Positions 1 through 10,074 are shown, counted from the stretch's first letter. The stretch is 64,000 nucleotides of DNA from Aspidapion aeneum (GCA_963576565.1 OY755040.1:86335522-86399521), one strand, 5' to 3'. Notes: a model not told the origin generated them from the letters alone. Program-made: numbers and translations.

Positions 1-159
1 TAGAAATCTGTAATGCAGTAAATAATGTTTGATAGTAAGTTTCTAGATTTCTAGATTCACTCTAGATGGCGCAAGAGTACGTAAAATGTCGGAATAAAAT
101 AATAAAGTATGTTAAATAAATAATTAGTGCCTTAATCATTACGATCCACGTAACTACTA
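1..159 (+). repeat. 5' LTR of copia A (5' end outside window)
   Basis: Matches 8591-8791 closely, sharing the stretch around 'gatggcgcaagagtacg' and ending in CTACTA just before the primer-binding site. Two differences stand out: a short duplication of TTTCTAGA here, and about 50 extra bases in the right LTR. Confidence 0.92.
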
Positions 160-161
160 CA

Positions 162-175
162 GGTTATGAGCCCAG
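162..175 (+). other. Primer-binding site, half initiator-Met tRNA type
   Basis: GGTTATGAGCCCAG lies two bases after the LTR. It is one base from GGTTATGGGCCCAG, the complement of the anticodon-loop region of arthropod initiator-Met tRNA. Drosophila copia primes from this internal half tRNA rather than from the tRNA 3' end. The match supports both the LTR boundary and the copia assignment. Confidence 0.8.
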
Positions 176-268
176 TGGTAAGCGGAAAATAAGAAATAAC
201 TCTGGAATTTTGAGGAAAAAAACCGGGAACACACAGGACGTGGAAAATCACAAGAAAACCCGTGAAAA

Positions 269-790
269 ATGGCGGATAAGAATATGAATTTTTATGTTAA
301 ACCGTCTTATGGAAGCTCTTATTCAAACTGGGAGTTCAGAATAAAGTTACTGCTCGAACAACAGGAAGTTTTGGAAGTGTTAACAGAGCCAAAACCTGCA
401 GCCACGGATGAGGAAAAATTGAAATGCTGGAAAAAGAATGATGTAAAGGCAAGATCACTAATCATACAGTGTTTGTCAGATACTATCTTAGAATCTGTAA
501 AAACAAAAATGACAGCAATTATGGAAAGCTTAGGAAGAAAATATGCAAATAAAGGAATTTCAACTCAAGCTATGCTGCAGAAGAAGCTTAGAAGTTTAAA
601 ATACATAGAAGGGACACCTTTAAGTAAGTTTCTAACAGAATTTGATAAAACTATTTGCGAGCTAATGGCAGCTGGTGGAAATATAGACAAAGGTGAGTTG
701 ATTTTACAACTATTGTCGACAATGCCTGAATCTTTTCAAAATGTTACAACAGCAATACATATAATGTTCTGGCAGAACTGTGAAAAATAA
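269..790 (+). pseudogene. gag: Copia A Gag, N-terminal and capsid part
   Basis: A 173-codon frame starting at an ATG with A at -3 and G at +4. The start resembles the copia Gag N-terminal domain (N-W-E-F-R near residue 20), followed by the UBN2-like capsid core with an LRSLKY segment near residues 108-113 and LLSTMPESF near 147-155. Gag would form the cytoplasmic virus-like particle that packages element RNA. The frame slips near base 780, after which the nucleocapsid part continues in another frame. The homologous frame in copia B (5244-5768) has the same domain order. The element assignment is secure; activity is unlikely. Confidence 0.88.
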
Positions 791-1565
791 GTTGCTCATG
801 AAAGAAGCAAAACAGTCAAAAGTAAAGGAGGAAGAAAATCAAAATATGGCATTTATGTCCAAGAATTTTAGAGGAAGAGGAAATTGGAAAAGGCCTGGAA
901 CATTTAGAGGGTCATATAGAGGTAATTTTAACCAAAGTTATGTTGGTAATCATACCAGTTTAAATATTGGAGAAAATTTTCCATATCGATGCCATTTATG
1001 CAACAATATTGGACAAAAACGGGTTGACTGCCCAATGAATCAAAAAGAAAAAGAAAGAGGTGGTTTTCGAGGTAATTATAGAGGTGGATTTTCAAGAAAT
1101 TTTAATCAAAGGAATAATGCTCACAGTGCAAAAGAAAATACAGAAAGACAAAGAGATGCAAATGGAGATATATCATTTTTGACTACAGAAAATTCTTTGT
1201 TAATAACAGATGGAGATGAGATAAGTTTTGTCACAGACAGTGGTGGCACGAACCATTTGATTAAAAGTGATTTATGCAAGTTTCTAGACAACAGCAGTAA
1301 AATAGAGCAAAAGGTAAATGTTGCAAAACAAGGACAGACAATAATGGCAATAAAACAAGGGAATCTTGAGGTAGAAACCAAGAGTGGAAGACAAATTAAC
1401 ATTAAGGATGTCTGGGTTTGTGAGAACTTAATTTACAATCTGTTGTCAGTAAGAAAATTGGAAGAAAATGGCCTGGAAGTAAACTTTAAACAAGGAAAAG
1501 TAAGAATTATGAAAAATAAAACATGCATTTTAGAAGAAAAACTAAATATACTTTGTAAATTTTAA
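780..1565 (+). pseudogene. Copia A nucleocapsid zinc knuckle and aspartic protease
   Basis: Continuation of Gag after a frameshift. Residues 30-70 are rich in RG repeats, typical of an RNA-binding nucleocapsid. The knuckle at residues 71-84 reads C-x2-C-x4-Q-x4-C, so the zinc-binding His is replaced by Gln. The protease active site at residues 152-159 reads TDSGGTNH, against the family DSGA-T-H, so the Ala after Gly is changed. A segment resembling the end of the protease and start of the GAG-pre-integrase domain (LLSVRKLEE) is near residues 219-227. The frame ends at 1565, and the pre-integrase zinc region resumes at 1612. Confidence 0.88.
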
Positions 1566-1611
1566 AGTAAGAAAGAATAATTATGTAAATTTAACTAGGA
1601 ATGAAGAAAAA

Positions 1612-1956
1612 ATGCTGATTCACAAAAAAATGGGTCACTCCTCAAGATATCCAGCACCAGAACTATGTGAGGTATGTGTGAAAGCTAAACAAACCAGAAT
1701 GCCTTATGAAGAACTGCCCAAAGAGAAAAAGGCAAAAAGAGTTTTAGAAACGGTATCTACAGATATTTGTGGGCCAATTAAACCAGCCACATATGATGGA
1801 AAATCATATTTTATGACTTTTATGGATTAGTACATTTTTGTGTTACCTATTTGATGAGTAACAAGAGTGAAGCTCTAGAAAATTTTAAGCACTACGTGGC
1901 AATGGTGGAAGCGAAGTTTGGCACCAAGATAGATAAGTTAAGGTGTGATCACGGAG
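1612..1956 (+). pseudogene. Copia A GAG-pre-integrase and N-terminal half of integrase core
   Basis: Open for 72 codons (1612-1830). HKKMGH is followed, after an apparent deletion, by CEVCVKAKQ, giving the His and Cys ligands of the pre-integrase zinc domain. STDICGPIKPATYDGKSY contains the first catalytic Asp of the DDE core. A TAG at 1828-1830 and frame slips follow, but the coding remnant continues to the second Asp region (D-H-G-G-E-Y) at about 1945-1961. There copia B has inserted. The core resumes in phase at 6337. Confidence 0.85.
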
Positions 1957-1961
1957 GAGAA

Positions 1962-2219
1962 TATAGCAGAATACGATTAAATAACTCAGCAGGTCGTGAG
2001 TAATTAATAACAGTTTTATTAATGTAAAATAGCGTTACAAAAAAATACGACGTTTACGCAGTCTGTCAAAAGAGCTGTTCGAAAACGACTACTGCCTCTA
2101 ATGGCAATATCCTAAACTAAACACAACCATATACATATGAGTTAAACAATAATGCCTATTTCTACTCATATAAGTATTACCTAGTCATGATAAATACAGA
2201 AGTGTCATTATCTCTAACA
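1962..2219 (-). repeat. 3' LTR of copia B
   Basis: On the minus strand it begins TGTTAGAGATAATGACAC and ends CTGCTATA. It aligns over its length with 6084-6334, with scattered substitutions and one small indel near 2160 where this copy has extra bases. Confidence 0.93.
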
Positions 2220-2227
2220 CCCCCTCC
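2220..2227 (-). other. Polypurine tract of copia B
   Basis: On the minus strand GGAGGGGG directly abuts the TG start of the 3' LTR, as expected for the plus-strand primer of reverse transcription. Confidence 0.7.
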
Positions 2228-2488
2228 AATTCTGTGTTACTGCGTTTAAATACTATTCCTGCGCTTCTTAAAACTAAATCCTAGTTTCTAAAATTAAAAG
2301 AACTAATGTGACACATTAACAACATTTAGCAATTCTCTAAAATATTTAAATTTTGTACTTGCTAATGGCTTTGTAAAAATATCTGCTTGTTGTTGATTTG
2401 TACTAACATACTTCAAAACAATTTTACCATCATGTAAACAATCTCTGACAAAGTAATACTTAATGTCAATATGTTTAGTTCTTTTAGT

Positions 2489-2707
2489 TTATAGAGTTGA
2501 GGCCATCTTAATGCATGATTGATTATCCTCATAGATTGTTATTGGATAAACAGTCACATTAAGAATCTCTGAAAGCATTTGTGCCAAAAATAAATTTTCT
2601 GTAACACAACTTGTCAAAGCAATGTATTCACTCTCAGCACTTGATAATGTCACTATATTTTGTTTTTTAGATTTCCAATAAACTACATTATTGTTAAATT
2701 TTATCAA
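2489..2707 (-). pseudogene. Copia B RNase H fragment
   Basis: A 72-codon frame with KQNIVTLSSAESEYIAL and the segment EDNQSCIKMAS, both hallmark RNase H blocks of Ty1/copia polyproteins. The same blocks occur in copia A at 8007-8390 (VALSSAESKYLSL and EDNQSCIKIAS). The frame runs into a stop where copia A continues with its C-terminal 50 residues; part of that tail can be traced in the remaining ~260 bases before the LTR but not as one frame. Confidence 0.85.
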
Positions 2708-2715
2708 AAATCCTG

Positions 2716-3003
2716 TTACACTTTTTCTATCTTTCGGTCATTTGCGTAATCAGAATCTACAAAAGATATTAAATTTTGACAAGAACTTTCATTTTTAGTA
2801 AACTTAATTCCAAAATGTTCAGTTTGTTTCAAATATCTTAAAACATTTTTCAAATAAATCCAATGTGACTCATCATAGCAATTTTGAAACTGGCTGAAAA
2901 TGGAAAATAGACAACCAATAAGCTCTTTGTAAGGAAAATTATCATTTTTATTTTTATTTTGATTATTCAAAATTTCCCGAACTTTGTAGTTGTAGCGGCA
3001 CAT
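2716..3003 (-). pseudogene. Copia B RT thumb and connection fragment
   Basis: A 95-codon frame holding PYKELIGCLFSIFSQFQN and a later VDSDYAND block, which correspond to the segment between the RT palm and RNase H. Compared with copia A (7840-7925) about a dozen residues are missing between GCL and FSI, so an in-frame deletion has removed the conserved TRPD region. A frameshift separates it from the RNase H piece at 2707. Confidence 0.85.
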
Positions 3004-3083
3004 CAGTATGTTTGCATTAATTCATATTAAATTTACTTAAAACCTTTTTGATTAAACTTGTTTGACTTATAAAGAGCTCACTG

Positions 3084-4190
3084 TCATTTCTTTTCTCGAT
3101 TTCGAGTCCTAAAAATGTCAACTTTTGTTGGTGTATTCTTTAATCTTAAATTTTTGATCAACTCGAGATCCTGTAGGCTTTTATAAAACAAAATAACATC
3201 GTTAACATACATCAACAAATACGTTCTATTTTTAAAATATAAACATGGATCTTTTATAGAGCGTTGAAAAACTAGTGAAATTAAAGATTCATGAAAAACA
3301 GAGTTCCAACACTTAGGAGCTTGTTTTAGCCCATACAAAGATTTCATTAATTTACATACCAGACTTGGGTTGGTACCTTCTAAACCTTCAGGCTGATACA
3401 TGTACACTGGTTCCTCCATTGTTCCATACAAGAATGCTGACTTAACATCTAACTGCATTACATGATAATCATCTTGCACATACAAATATAACAAAACACG
3501 AATGGTCACCATTCTGGCGACAGGCGCATCTTCACTTAAAACCCTGTGACGAAATCCACGTGCAACAAGCCTTGCCTTTTTCACGATTTCACCATTAACT
3601 TCTTTTTCTTTAAACACCCATTTTGAGTCTATCATTTCCACATTTTCAGGTTTTTCAATCAATTTCCATGTTCCATTTTCCATTAATGTGTCTAATTCTT
3701 TTTTGATTGCTTTTTGCCATCCTTGATCATCTTTAGCTTCCTGGTATGACTGTGGTACTTCTGAGGGTAAATTTCCAGCTGACAGAGCTGTTATCATATT
3801 TACCTCGTCATCTTCTATCTCTGTTTCATAGTCATGCAAGTATGAAGGTTTTCTTACTATTCTTTGACTTTTTCTACCTTTATTTTCTATATTTTCAGGT
3901 AATGTAGAAGTCTCAGTTCTGTTTAGCAAATATACTGCTACTCTCAGTGCATCTCCCCAAAATTCCTTATCAAGTTTTGAGTCATACAAAATGCATCTAG
4001 CCCTTTCAAGAAGAGTACAATTTAACCTCTCTGCTATGCCATTCTGTTCGGGATTTGTGGGTACAGCATATTGCATTCTAATTCCATTAACTCTACAAAA
4101 ATCTTTAAATTCTTGAGTTACGTATTCGCCTCCGTTATCACAGCGAATTCTCTCTATTTTTCTATCAAATTTTACTTCTACATATTTCAT
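3084..4190 (-). pseudogene. Copia B integrase core joined to reverse transcriptase
   Basis: A 368-codon frame. Residues 15-25 (RIRCDNGGEYV) carry the second integrase Asp, and NPEQNGIAERLN near residues 46-57 the catalytic Glu. The integrase C-terminal region is then shortened by an in-frame deletion after LLNRTE, jumping to the linker before RT. RT (RVT_2 type) follows, with QLDVKSAFLYG and KSLYGLKQAPKCW. The polymerase motif that should read YVDD reads YVND at about residues 328-331, losing a metal-binding Asp. A second short deletion lies after KARLVARGF. Homology is certain; the protein would be a dead polymerase. Confidence 0.9.
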
Positions 4191-4377
4191 GTATTCTATG
4201 AACCTCTGGTTTGTTTGCTATTAAATAACACATTAAAAAATCTGAGTAATGATCAATAAAACTGACATAGTATCTCTTACCATCATATGTTGGAGGGTTG
4301 ATGGGTCCGCAAACATCTGTTGAGATCACTAGCACTCTCTTGGCTTTTCTGTCTTCGTCTAGCAGTATAAATGGCAA
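4165..4377 (-). pseudogene. Copia B integrase N-terminal core fragment
   Basis: A 70-codon frame containing STDVCGPINPPTYDGKRY, the first catalytic Asp block, nearly identical to copia A at 1756-1805. Downstream, a frameshift moves the coding sequence to the 3084-4190 frame, with which it overlaps by 26 bases. The upstream zinc region (C-L-Q-G-K-Q, 4390-4410) is in another phase. Confidence 0.85.
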
Positions 4378-4429
4378 CCTTGCCTGCTTTCCTTGTAAAC
4401 AAGTCCCACATAATTCTGGTGGAGGGTAC

Positions 4430-5185
4430 CTACTTTCTATGCAATAACATCTGATTTTCTTTGGTTGTCAAGTTAACTGATTCTTGTGGTGGTATATTAA
4501 AAGTGACATAGTACAGATTTCCTATTCTTTTTCCTTTTAAAACCACATTTTCTTTTTGTCCAATAAAAACTTCTTCATTTTTAAAACTTACTTCTGGTCC
4601 TACTTCCTCTAGTTTCGTGACTGACAAAAGGTTGTGTGACAGTTCTTTACACACCAATATGCTTTTAATGTTTACTGGTATACCTGTCTCTGTCTTAACG
4701 TTCATGTCTCCTTCAGTTGTAACTTTTAGATTTTGCCTTTTCTTTGCAACACTGGCTTCCTGATTGTAGTTTTTCTTATTGATCAAATATTTCTGGTACT
4801 GCTCTTTTATCAAATGGTGGGTTGCTCCTGAGTCTACTACAAACTTTATTTCATCTAATTCATACCTTTCAAGAACCTCTTGATTTCCAGTTAAAAAACG
4901 TATTCCTTGTTTTTCTGAACACTCATTTTTTTGTTCATTGCCTTGTGTCATATTTGCACATCCACCTCTAAAGTATCCTCTTTTGTTCTTGTTTTTGGGA
5001 CAATATCTTCTAACATCTTCCCCACAGGAATGACACCTGAAAAGTTTCCACTTGAGTTTCCACTTGAGTATCCAGTAATGTTTCCTGGATTTTGATTTGT
5101 TTGGCTGGTGATTTGGCCAGGTTTCCTTTGATAGTTCTAGTTTTAAAACCAGAAGAAGCAACATTCCTTTTTTCTGTCTGTTCAT
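4430..5185 (-). pseudogene. Copia B nucleocapsid and aspartic protease
   Basis: A 251-codon frame. The knuckle at residues 51-62 is C-x2-C-x7-C and has lost the His and neighbouring residues of the usual C-x2-C-x4-H-x4-C. The protease active site VVDSGATHH at residues 117-125 matches the copia consensus. LLSVTKLEEVG near residues 195-205 marks the region leading into the pre-integrase domain. The frame ends at 4430, just before the zinc-binding HKK block, by a stop or slip. Compared with copia A the protease motif is better preserved here. Confidence 0.87.
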
Positions 5186-5243
5186 TTATTTTTTTCCTTC
5201 ATTCTTCCATTAAAAGTCTATTTTTCACAAAATCTAGGGTTAT

Positions 5244-5768
5244 CTAGTCTTCATCTTGTCCGAACAACAAATCAATGGCTGTTGTGACACTGCTGTAACT
5301 ATCTGGCATTGCTGATAGCAACTGACATATCAACTGACTTTCTTTCATGTCTCCTCCTTCTGCTTTTAGCTTGCATACTGTTTGGTCAAATTCTATGAAG
5401 AAAATATTGAGTGAGTTTTCCTCAGTAAAGTTTATGCTTCTGAGTTTTCTTTGTAACTGAACCTGAACATTAATACCCTTCTTAATGTAGGTTGATTCAA
5501 GTGATTGCATTATTTCCTTTGCAGTTACCTTAGACTTGATTGTTTCTTACATGTTGTCATTTAATCAGTTTACTATGACATGTTTAGCTTTTGCGCCATT
5601 CTTGTTAAAAATGGCAACCTCTGCCTCTGTTGCCGGTGGGTCCTGTGTCAGGACTTTAAGTACCCCTGCCTGTTCCATGAGTAACTTAACCCGGTACGAT
5701 CAATTTGAAAAATTGTTTCCATCAAATGGTTTGATGTTTCCAAACAATGTGTTTATGCTTGATGCCAT
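5244..5768 (-). pseudogene. gag: Copia B Gag with in-frame stops
   Basis: On the minus strand an ATG at 5768 opens a reading frame matching the Gag N-terminus of copia A (F-S-N-[stop]-S-Y-R-V-K). In the same frame three stops interrupt it before the open stretch 5510-5244, which carries QRKLRSINF and LLSAMPDSY, the capsid-core blocks also seen in copia A. The first stop replaces a conserved Trp codon and is explained by one G to A change. Residues after the last block end at a stop at 5244 and the frame shifts into the nucleocapsid part. Confidence 0.85.
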
Positions 5769-5787
5769 AATTTTTTTTTTTGACTAA

Positions 5788-5910
5788 TTTACTTGCCACG
5801 TTACTATTTTCATGCACAGTTTACTTTCCACGTTACTATTCCCGTGTACCGTTTACTTTCCACGTTACTATTTCCTTGTACCGTTTACTTTCCACGTTAC
5901 TTCTGACCAC
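5788..5910 (-). repeat. 32-base tandem repeat in the copia B leader
   Basis: Four units with TTTACTT starting at 5788, 5820, 5852 and 5884, each followed by a CCACGTTACT block. They lie between the primer-binding site and the Gag start, so in the untranslated leader of the element RNA. Copia A has no visible counterpart. Confidence 0.85.
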
Positions 5911-6067
5911 GTAACTTACACCACGTACTTAATTCCGCAAATAATTTTCCGAACGTACTTAATTTTTGTTGTTCCGCGTTCCGAGATTGTGACGCCAACG
6001 TAACCTCAAATGCAAATTCACTTTTCGGCTTCGATTTTCACTGTTTCTCGGACTCTTTCCGCGTTTT

Positions 6068-6083
6068 CTGAGCACTAATAACC
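6068..6083 (-). other. Primer-binding site of copia B
   Basis: On the minus strand GGTTATTAGTGCTCAG follows the LTR directly. It keeps the GGTTAT and CAG ends of the half initiator-Met tRNA site seen in copia A, with changes and two extra bases between them. Confidence 0.55.
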
Positions 6084-6334
6084 TATAGCAGAGTACAATT
6101 AAATAACTAAGCAGGTCGTGAGTAATTAATAACAGTTTTATTAATGTAAAATAGCATTACAAAAACAATACGACGTTTACGCAGTCTGTCAGAAGAGCTG
6201 TTCGAAAACGACTACTGCCTTTAGTGGCAATCTCCTAAACTAAACACAACCATATACATATGAGTTAAACAATAATGCCTATTATAATGCCTTACCTAGT
6301 CATGATAAACACAAAAGTGTCATTATCTCTAACA
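6084..6334 (-). repeat. 5' LTR of copia B
   Basis: Same boundaries as the other LTR (TGTTAGAG to GCTATA on the minus strand). Flanked outside by the GAGAA duplication at 6335-6339. Confidence 0.93.
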
Positions 6335-6336
6335 GA

Positions 6337-6536
6337 GAATACATATCGAAAGATTTTAAAATATTTTGTAATCAAAAAGGAATAAGAATCCAATATACTG
6401 TAGCTTACAATCCTGAGCAGAATGGAACTGCAGAAAGATTAAATCGCACAATTTTGGAAAAAGCAAGATGTTTGATTTTCGATGCTGAGTTAGAAAAAGA
6501 GTTTTGGGGAGAAGCTGTTAGAGGGCTTGTTTGATC
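6337..6536 (+). pseudogene. Copia A integrase core, second half
   Basis: Open for about 66 codons starting with the duplicated GAA of the insertion site. It carries NPEQNGTAERLNRTILEKA, which includes the catalytic Glu, and KEFWGEAV. It ends in TGA at about 6532. The same segment in copia B is at residues 46-80 of its 3084-4190 frame, so the two elements are clear relatives. Confidence 0.88.
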
Positions 6537-6582
6537 AATAGAACAGAAACAAGAGCGCTAGCCCCAGCAGAAATGTGGTACA

Positions 6583-7155
6583 ATGAGAGAAGAAGTCAGA
6601 AAGTCAAAGCTTGATCCAAGGTCAGAGAAAATGATAATGGTAGGATATACCAACAATGGGTACCGGTTGTGGAACGAAAAAGAAGGAAAGATTGTACATG
6701 GAAGGAATATTATTTTTGAAGAAAGGAAGAGGGAATTAGACAACCGAATCATACCTATTTCAAGTGAGAGTGACAAAGAAAAACCCGAAAATGACCAAAA
6801 GCAACCTGAAAAAAGACAAGAAAATGAAAAAGAAATCGAAAGTGACGAAGAAAAAAAGGAAAAACTACAGGAGAGAAGGAAAAGTAAAAGAGTATCAAAA
6901 ATACCAAAATATTTAGAACAGTACGAACTGGAAGATGACTCTAATTTATTTGCAGCATTGTCAGCAGGAGATTTTTTCTCAGAAATGCCAAAGACTTATT
7001 CAGAAGCTTTAAAAGGTTATGGATGGAAAGATGCAATCAAGGAAGAGCTAGATGCTTTGGAAGGAAATAATATATGGAAGTTAGTGATACCACCAAAAGA
7101 TGCTGAAATAATTGACTCCAAGTGGGTATTTAGTGAAAAAAGTGTTGAAGGATAA
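6583..7155 (+). pseudogene. Copia A integrase C-terminus and linker into RT
   Basis: A 190-codon frame. Residues 1-50 resemble the retroviral-type integrase C-terminal fold of copia (RSEKMIMVGYTNNGYRLW, then the I-V-x-x-R-x-I-I-F block). A charged, low-complexity Glu/Lys linker follows (residues 60-105). The last 60 residues enter RT with ALKGYGWKDAIKEELDAL and IDSKWVFSEK. The frame ends in TAA where the element should continue with KKARLVARG, which is present in the same phase just after the stop. Confidence 0.88.
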
Positions 7156-7198
7156 GTGAAGAAAAAAGCGAGGTTAGTAGCACGAGGTTAAACAGAGT

Positions 7199-7603
7199 GT
7201 GATTAATGATGATATTTATGCACCTTTCGCAAGAATGGAAAGCATAAGAATTCTTTTGTCATTGTATGTAGAGTTAAATTTAAAAGTTTGTCAGTTAGAT
7301 GTGAAATCTGCCTTCCTTAATGGAACGATGAAAGAGCCTGTTTACATGTATCCTCCAGAAGGACTTGATATTAAAAATCCAAATTATGTTTGTATGTTGA
7401 AAAAAGCCCTTTATGGTTTACGACAATCTCCAAAGTGTTGGAATTCAATATTTAATGAAAATTTACTTGATCTTGGCTTTCAACGATTTAAGAAGGATCC
7501 CTGTTTGTATTTTAATGGTGGAACATATCTTTTAATTCATGTTGATGACATTATTTTATTTTCGAAACGTTCGGAAAATTTAAATTTCAAAAAAACAGCT
7601 TAA
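7199..7603 (+). pseudogene. Copia A reverse transcriptase palm
   Basis: A 134-codon frame holding the RVT_2 palm. It has APFARMESIRILLSL, CQLDVKSAFLNGTMKEPVY with the first catalytic Asp, ALYGLRQSPKCWNS, and LLIHVDDIILF with both catalytic Asp residues kept. It stops at 7603 by a frameshift, with the next frame starting at the adjacent base. The palm itself is intact, unlike copia B. Confidence 0.9.
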
Positions 7604-7962
7604 TGAAAAAATTTAAAATGAATGAGTATAAAAGTGAGATTATTAATTTTCTTGGTCTAGAAATTTCAAAAGTTGGTGACACAGTTTACATTACTGAAAG
7701 GTCTTTCATGAGAAAAATTTTAAAAAGGTTTGACATGCTTGAATGTAAACCTCATAATTTACCTAGGCAACCAAAATTTCAAATTGTTTCTAATGAAATA
7801 GAACAGATATGTGACAGGAATCTACCTTACAGGGAACTGATTGGGTCTTTAATGTATATTATGTTAGGGACAAGGCCAGATTTAAGCTTTTCTATTAGCT
7901 ACTTTAGCCAGTTTCAAAACTGTTACACACTTCATCACTGGAAGTATCTAAACATACATTAA
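7603..7962 (+). pseudogene. Copia A RT thumb and connection
   Basis: A 119-codon frame. NFLGLEIS near residues 23-30 is the conserved thumb block, and PYRELIGSLMYIMLGTRPDL near residues 77-96 is the block after it. It ends in TAA at 7962, with the coding remnant continuing in a different phase (LRYLN at 7960). Confidence 0.88.
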
Positions 7963-8006
7963 GGTACCTAAATAAAACACAGAGTTTTGGGTTAAAATTT
8001 ATTAAA

Positions 8007-8390
8007 ATGAATCATAATATTATTGAATGGAAAATTTCTAAACAAAATGTTGTTGCATTATCCAGTGCAGAGTCTAAATATTTGTCTCTGGCATCATGTG
8101 TGAGTGAATGTCTTTTTGTTGGCCAATTGTTGTATGAAATTCTAAACACAAATTTATTTCCAATTAAAGTATATGAAGACAATCAGTCGTGTATTAAGAT
8201 TGCATCAACATTGGAAACAAAAAGAACTAAACGCATCGATGTACGACATCATTTTCTAAGAGAATGTGTTGACCAAGAGAAAATTGTTTTAAATAATATT
8301 TCAACAGAAAACCAGCAAGCTGATATTTTGACAAAAGCACTGCTAAATCCAAAGTTTAAGCATTTTAGAAATTTGTTAAATATTGTTTAA
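8007..8390 (+). pseudogene. Copia A RNase H and polyprotein C-terminus
   Basis: A 127-codon frame with VVALSSAESKYLSLASC, EDNQSCIKIAS, RIDVRHHFLRE and QQADILTKAL, the four blocks of copia RNase H. It ends at a natural-looking C-terminus about 160 bases before the polypurine tract. The start codon is only where the frame happens to open; a deletion has removed the segment between this frame and the one ending at 7962 that in copia B holds VDSDYAND. Confidence 0.9.
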
Positions 8391-8536
8391 AAGAAGAAAA
8401 AAAACCAAATAACTTGCTGTTTTTCAACAATGTTTACTGATAATAGATAACCCAATTTTCTTTCAGCTGTGTTGTGTTTATGTTATAATTGATTTTTGTC
8501 AGCTGTTTTTATGTGGATCCAGTCTTGCAGAATTGC

Positions 8537-8549
8537 GGGGGGGGGGGGG
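8537..8549 (+). other. Polypurine tract of copia A
   Basis: Thirteen G residues directly before the TGTTGAAG start of the right LTR. It fits the plus-strand primer position, although a pure G run is unusual and may have grown after insertion. Confidence 0.7.
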
Positions 8550-8791
8550 TGTTGAAGTTCTCCAATTCTGTATTATTGATTCAGTAGGATAGAAATCTGT
8601 AATGCAGTAAATAATGTTTAATAGTAAGTTTACTAGATTCACTCTAGATGGCGCAAGAGTACGTAAAATGTCGGATTAAAATACAATAAAGTATTGTTGG
8701 CGTCCTGTAATTGTTTTTACGATTTTTCACTTAATAAAGTATGTTAAATAAATAATTAGTGCCTTAATCATTACGATCCACGTACCTACTA
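8550..8791 (+). repeat. 3' LTR of copia A
   Basis: Starts TGTTGAAG and ends CCTACTA. Shares all of 1-159 with the left LTR but has about 50 extra bases (around 8685-8735) including a second copy of AATAAAGTAT, so the two LTRs have diverged by a local duplication or insertion. Confidence 0.92.
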
Positions 8792-9728
8792 AAGAAATAT
8801 GTATTACTTATATACCTAAATTGCATTTATTTATTTTTCTGAACTTATTATTATACATACAAATGCCATAGAAAGGTAATGAAAAAAGATAATTTTATTA
8901 AACATAAAACTGCAAAATTGACCCAGTCCCATCAAAAGATTTTTAACGTTTTATAGTTTTGCAATAGGAGTGTCACAGTTACCCCGGACTGTGTAAATGA
9001 GACTTTTGGGGTAGAAAAAAGAAAAATTTTTAAATAAATTAAGTTTTTCTGTCTCAAATTGCTTACGGTTGTTCCAAATAGATCACATTTGTAAAAATCC
9101 AAACATATTTGAAACCGGGATACTTGTACCCTAACTTGCCTTATTTCATTTTTGGTGGTGCACTTCGGGAACTGTTCTTACCGTCAATAGTTTCTAGATC
9201 ACTCATAGAAAATACTTTATAATATCCCAAAAAACTGCTTAAGAACTTGTTTAAATCACACTAAATAAATAGGCATAACAAACGTAAATATCCACGGAAT
9301 TTTTTGAGATGTGCCTAGTCAGACTAAATAAATTTTAGGGTTCTTTAAACCAACCTCTATCAAATGTAGAAATTACGTCTGCGAGAAGGTGAGTAGGTGG
9401 ATCCCCAAAAATCGAGCTGCAAGTGCAATATACCTGCACTACCGTACTACCGACACCCCTCAATAGATGGCATGACTTTGCTGGAGTAGTATCTCACACT
9501 AAATTTGAATTTCACGTTCCACGAAATAATGAAAGTGTGTGCATATAATTAAGCCCATTGGCATTATTCTTTGGATAAGTGTATACCTAATATTACGACT
9601 TTTTGGGCGATTAATTAAGATACACCTATCAAGGTTGCTAAAATACCGGACTTCCCTGCCAGGTTGGCAACCCTGAGGTTACCCCTTGTCTTCGGCGCAT
9701 TAAAGTTATATATCACCTATATCTACAT

Positions 9729-10018
9729 TGTACTTCAATAATATTTTACTGTACTTGAAGTACTTTTAATGTACTTGAAGTACTTTTAATGTACTTGAAG
9801 TACTTTTAATGTACTTGAAGTACTTCGAATGGAATGTACTTGAATTACTTTGAATGTACTTGAATTACTTTGAATGTACTTGACAATATCAAGTACATTT
9901 CTAAGTACATTGTTAAAAGTACAAGTACCAAGTACAATTACCGAATTGTAGATGTACTTCAAGTACAGTACTTAAAAGTACTTATAGTACATTTTCAAGT
10001 ACTGTACTTGAAGTACCT
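9729..10018. repeat. Palindromic minisatellite, GTACTTGAAGTAC units (left copy)
   Basis: About a dozen units of 20-22 bases built on GTACTTGAAGTAC, which is itself a perfect 13-base inverted repeat around a G. The middle units have spacer TTTTAAT and later units drift. The mirror array is at 20743-21033, and single or related units occur at 22003 and 59971. Reading frames crossing it have no coding meaning. Confidence 0.9.
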
Positions 10019-10074
10019 GACAACTCTGAACCAGACCATGCTATCACAGTCTCCACGGCGCCGGCGTACAATGA

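Larger units (their letters stand above)
1962..6334 (-). mobile_element. Copia-type LTR retrotransposon B nested in copia A
   Basis: Minus-strand element with two similar LTRs (1962-2219 and 6084-6334), flanked by the 5-base direct repeat GAGAA at 1957-1961 and 6335-6339, the usual copia duplication length. Removing it rejoins the integrase of copia A. Read 5' to 3' it holds LTR, primer-binding site, a leader with 32-base repeats, Gag, protease, integrase, RT, RNase H, polypurine tract and LTR. It is related to copia A but not the same family. Internal stops, deletions and a changed catalytic residue show it is also inactive. Confidence 0.95.
1..8791 (+). mobile_element. Copia-type LTR retrotransposon A, interrupted by a nested element
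   Basis: Reading left to right the remnants are LTR, primer-binding site, Gag, zinc knuckle and protease, integrase, reverse transcriptase, RNase H, G-rich polypurine tract and LTR. Integrase before RT is the Ty1/copia order. The left LTR starts outside the window: base 1 aligns with base 8591 of the right LTR, so about 41 bases are missing. The integrase is split at 1961/6335 by copia B. Several frameshifts and stops mean no autonomous protein remains. The right LTR is followed by unrelated sequence; a target duplication cannot be checked because the left flank is absent. Confidence 0.93.
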
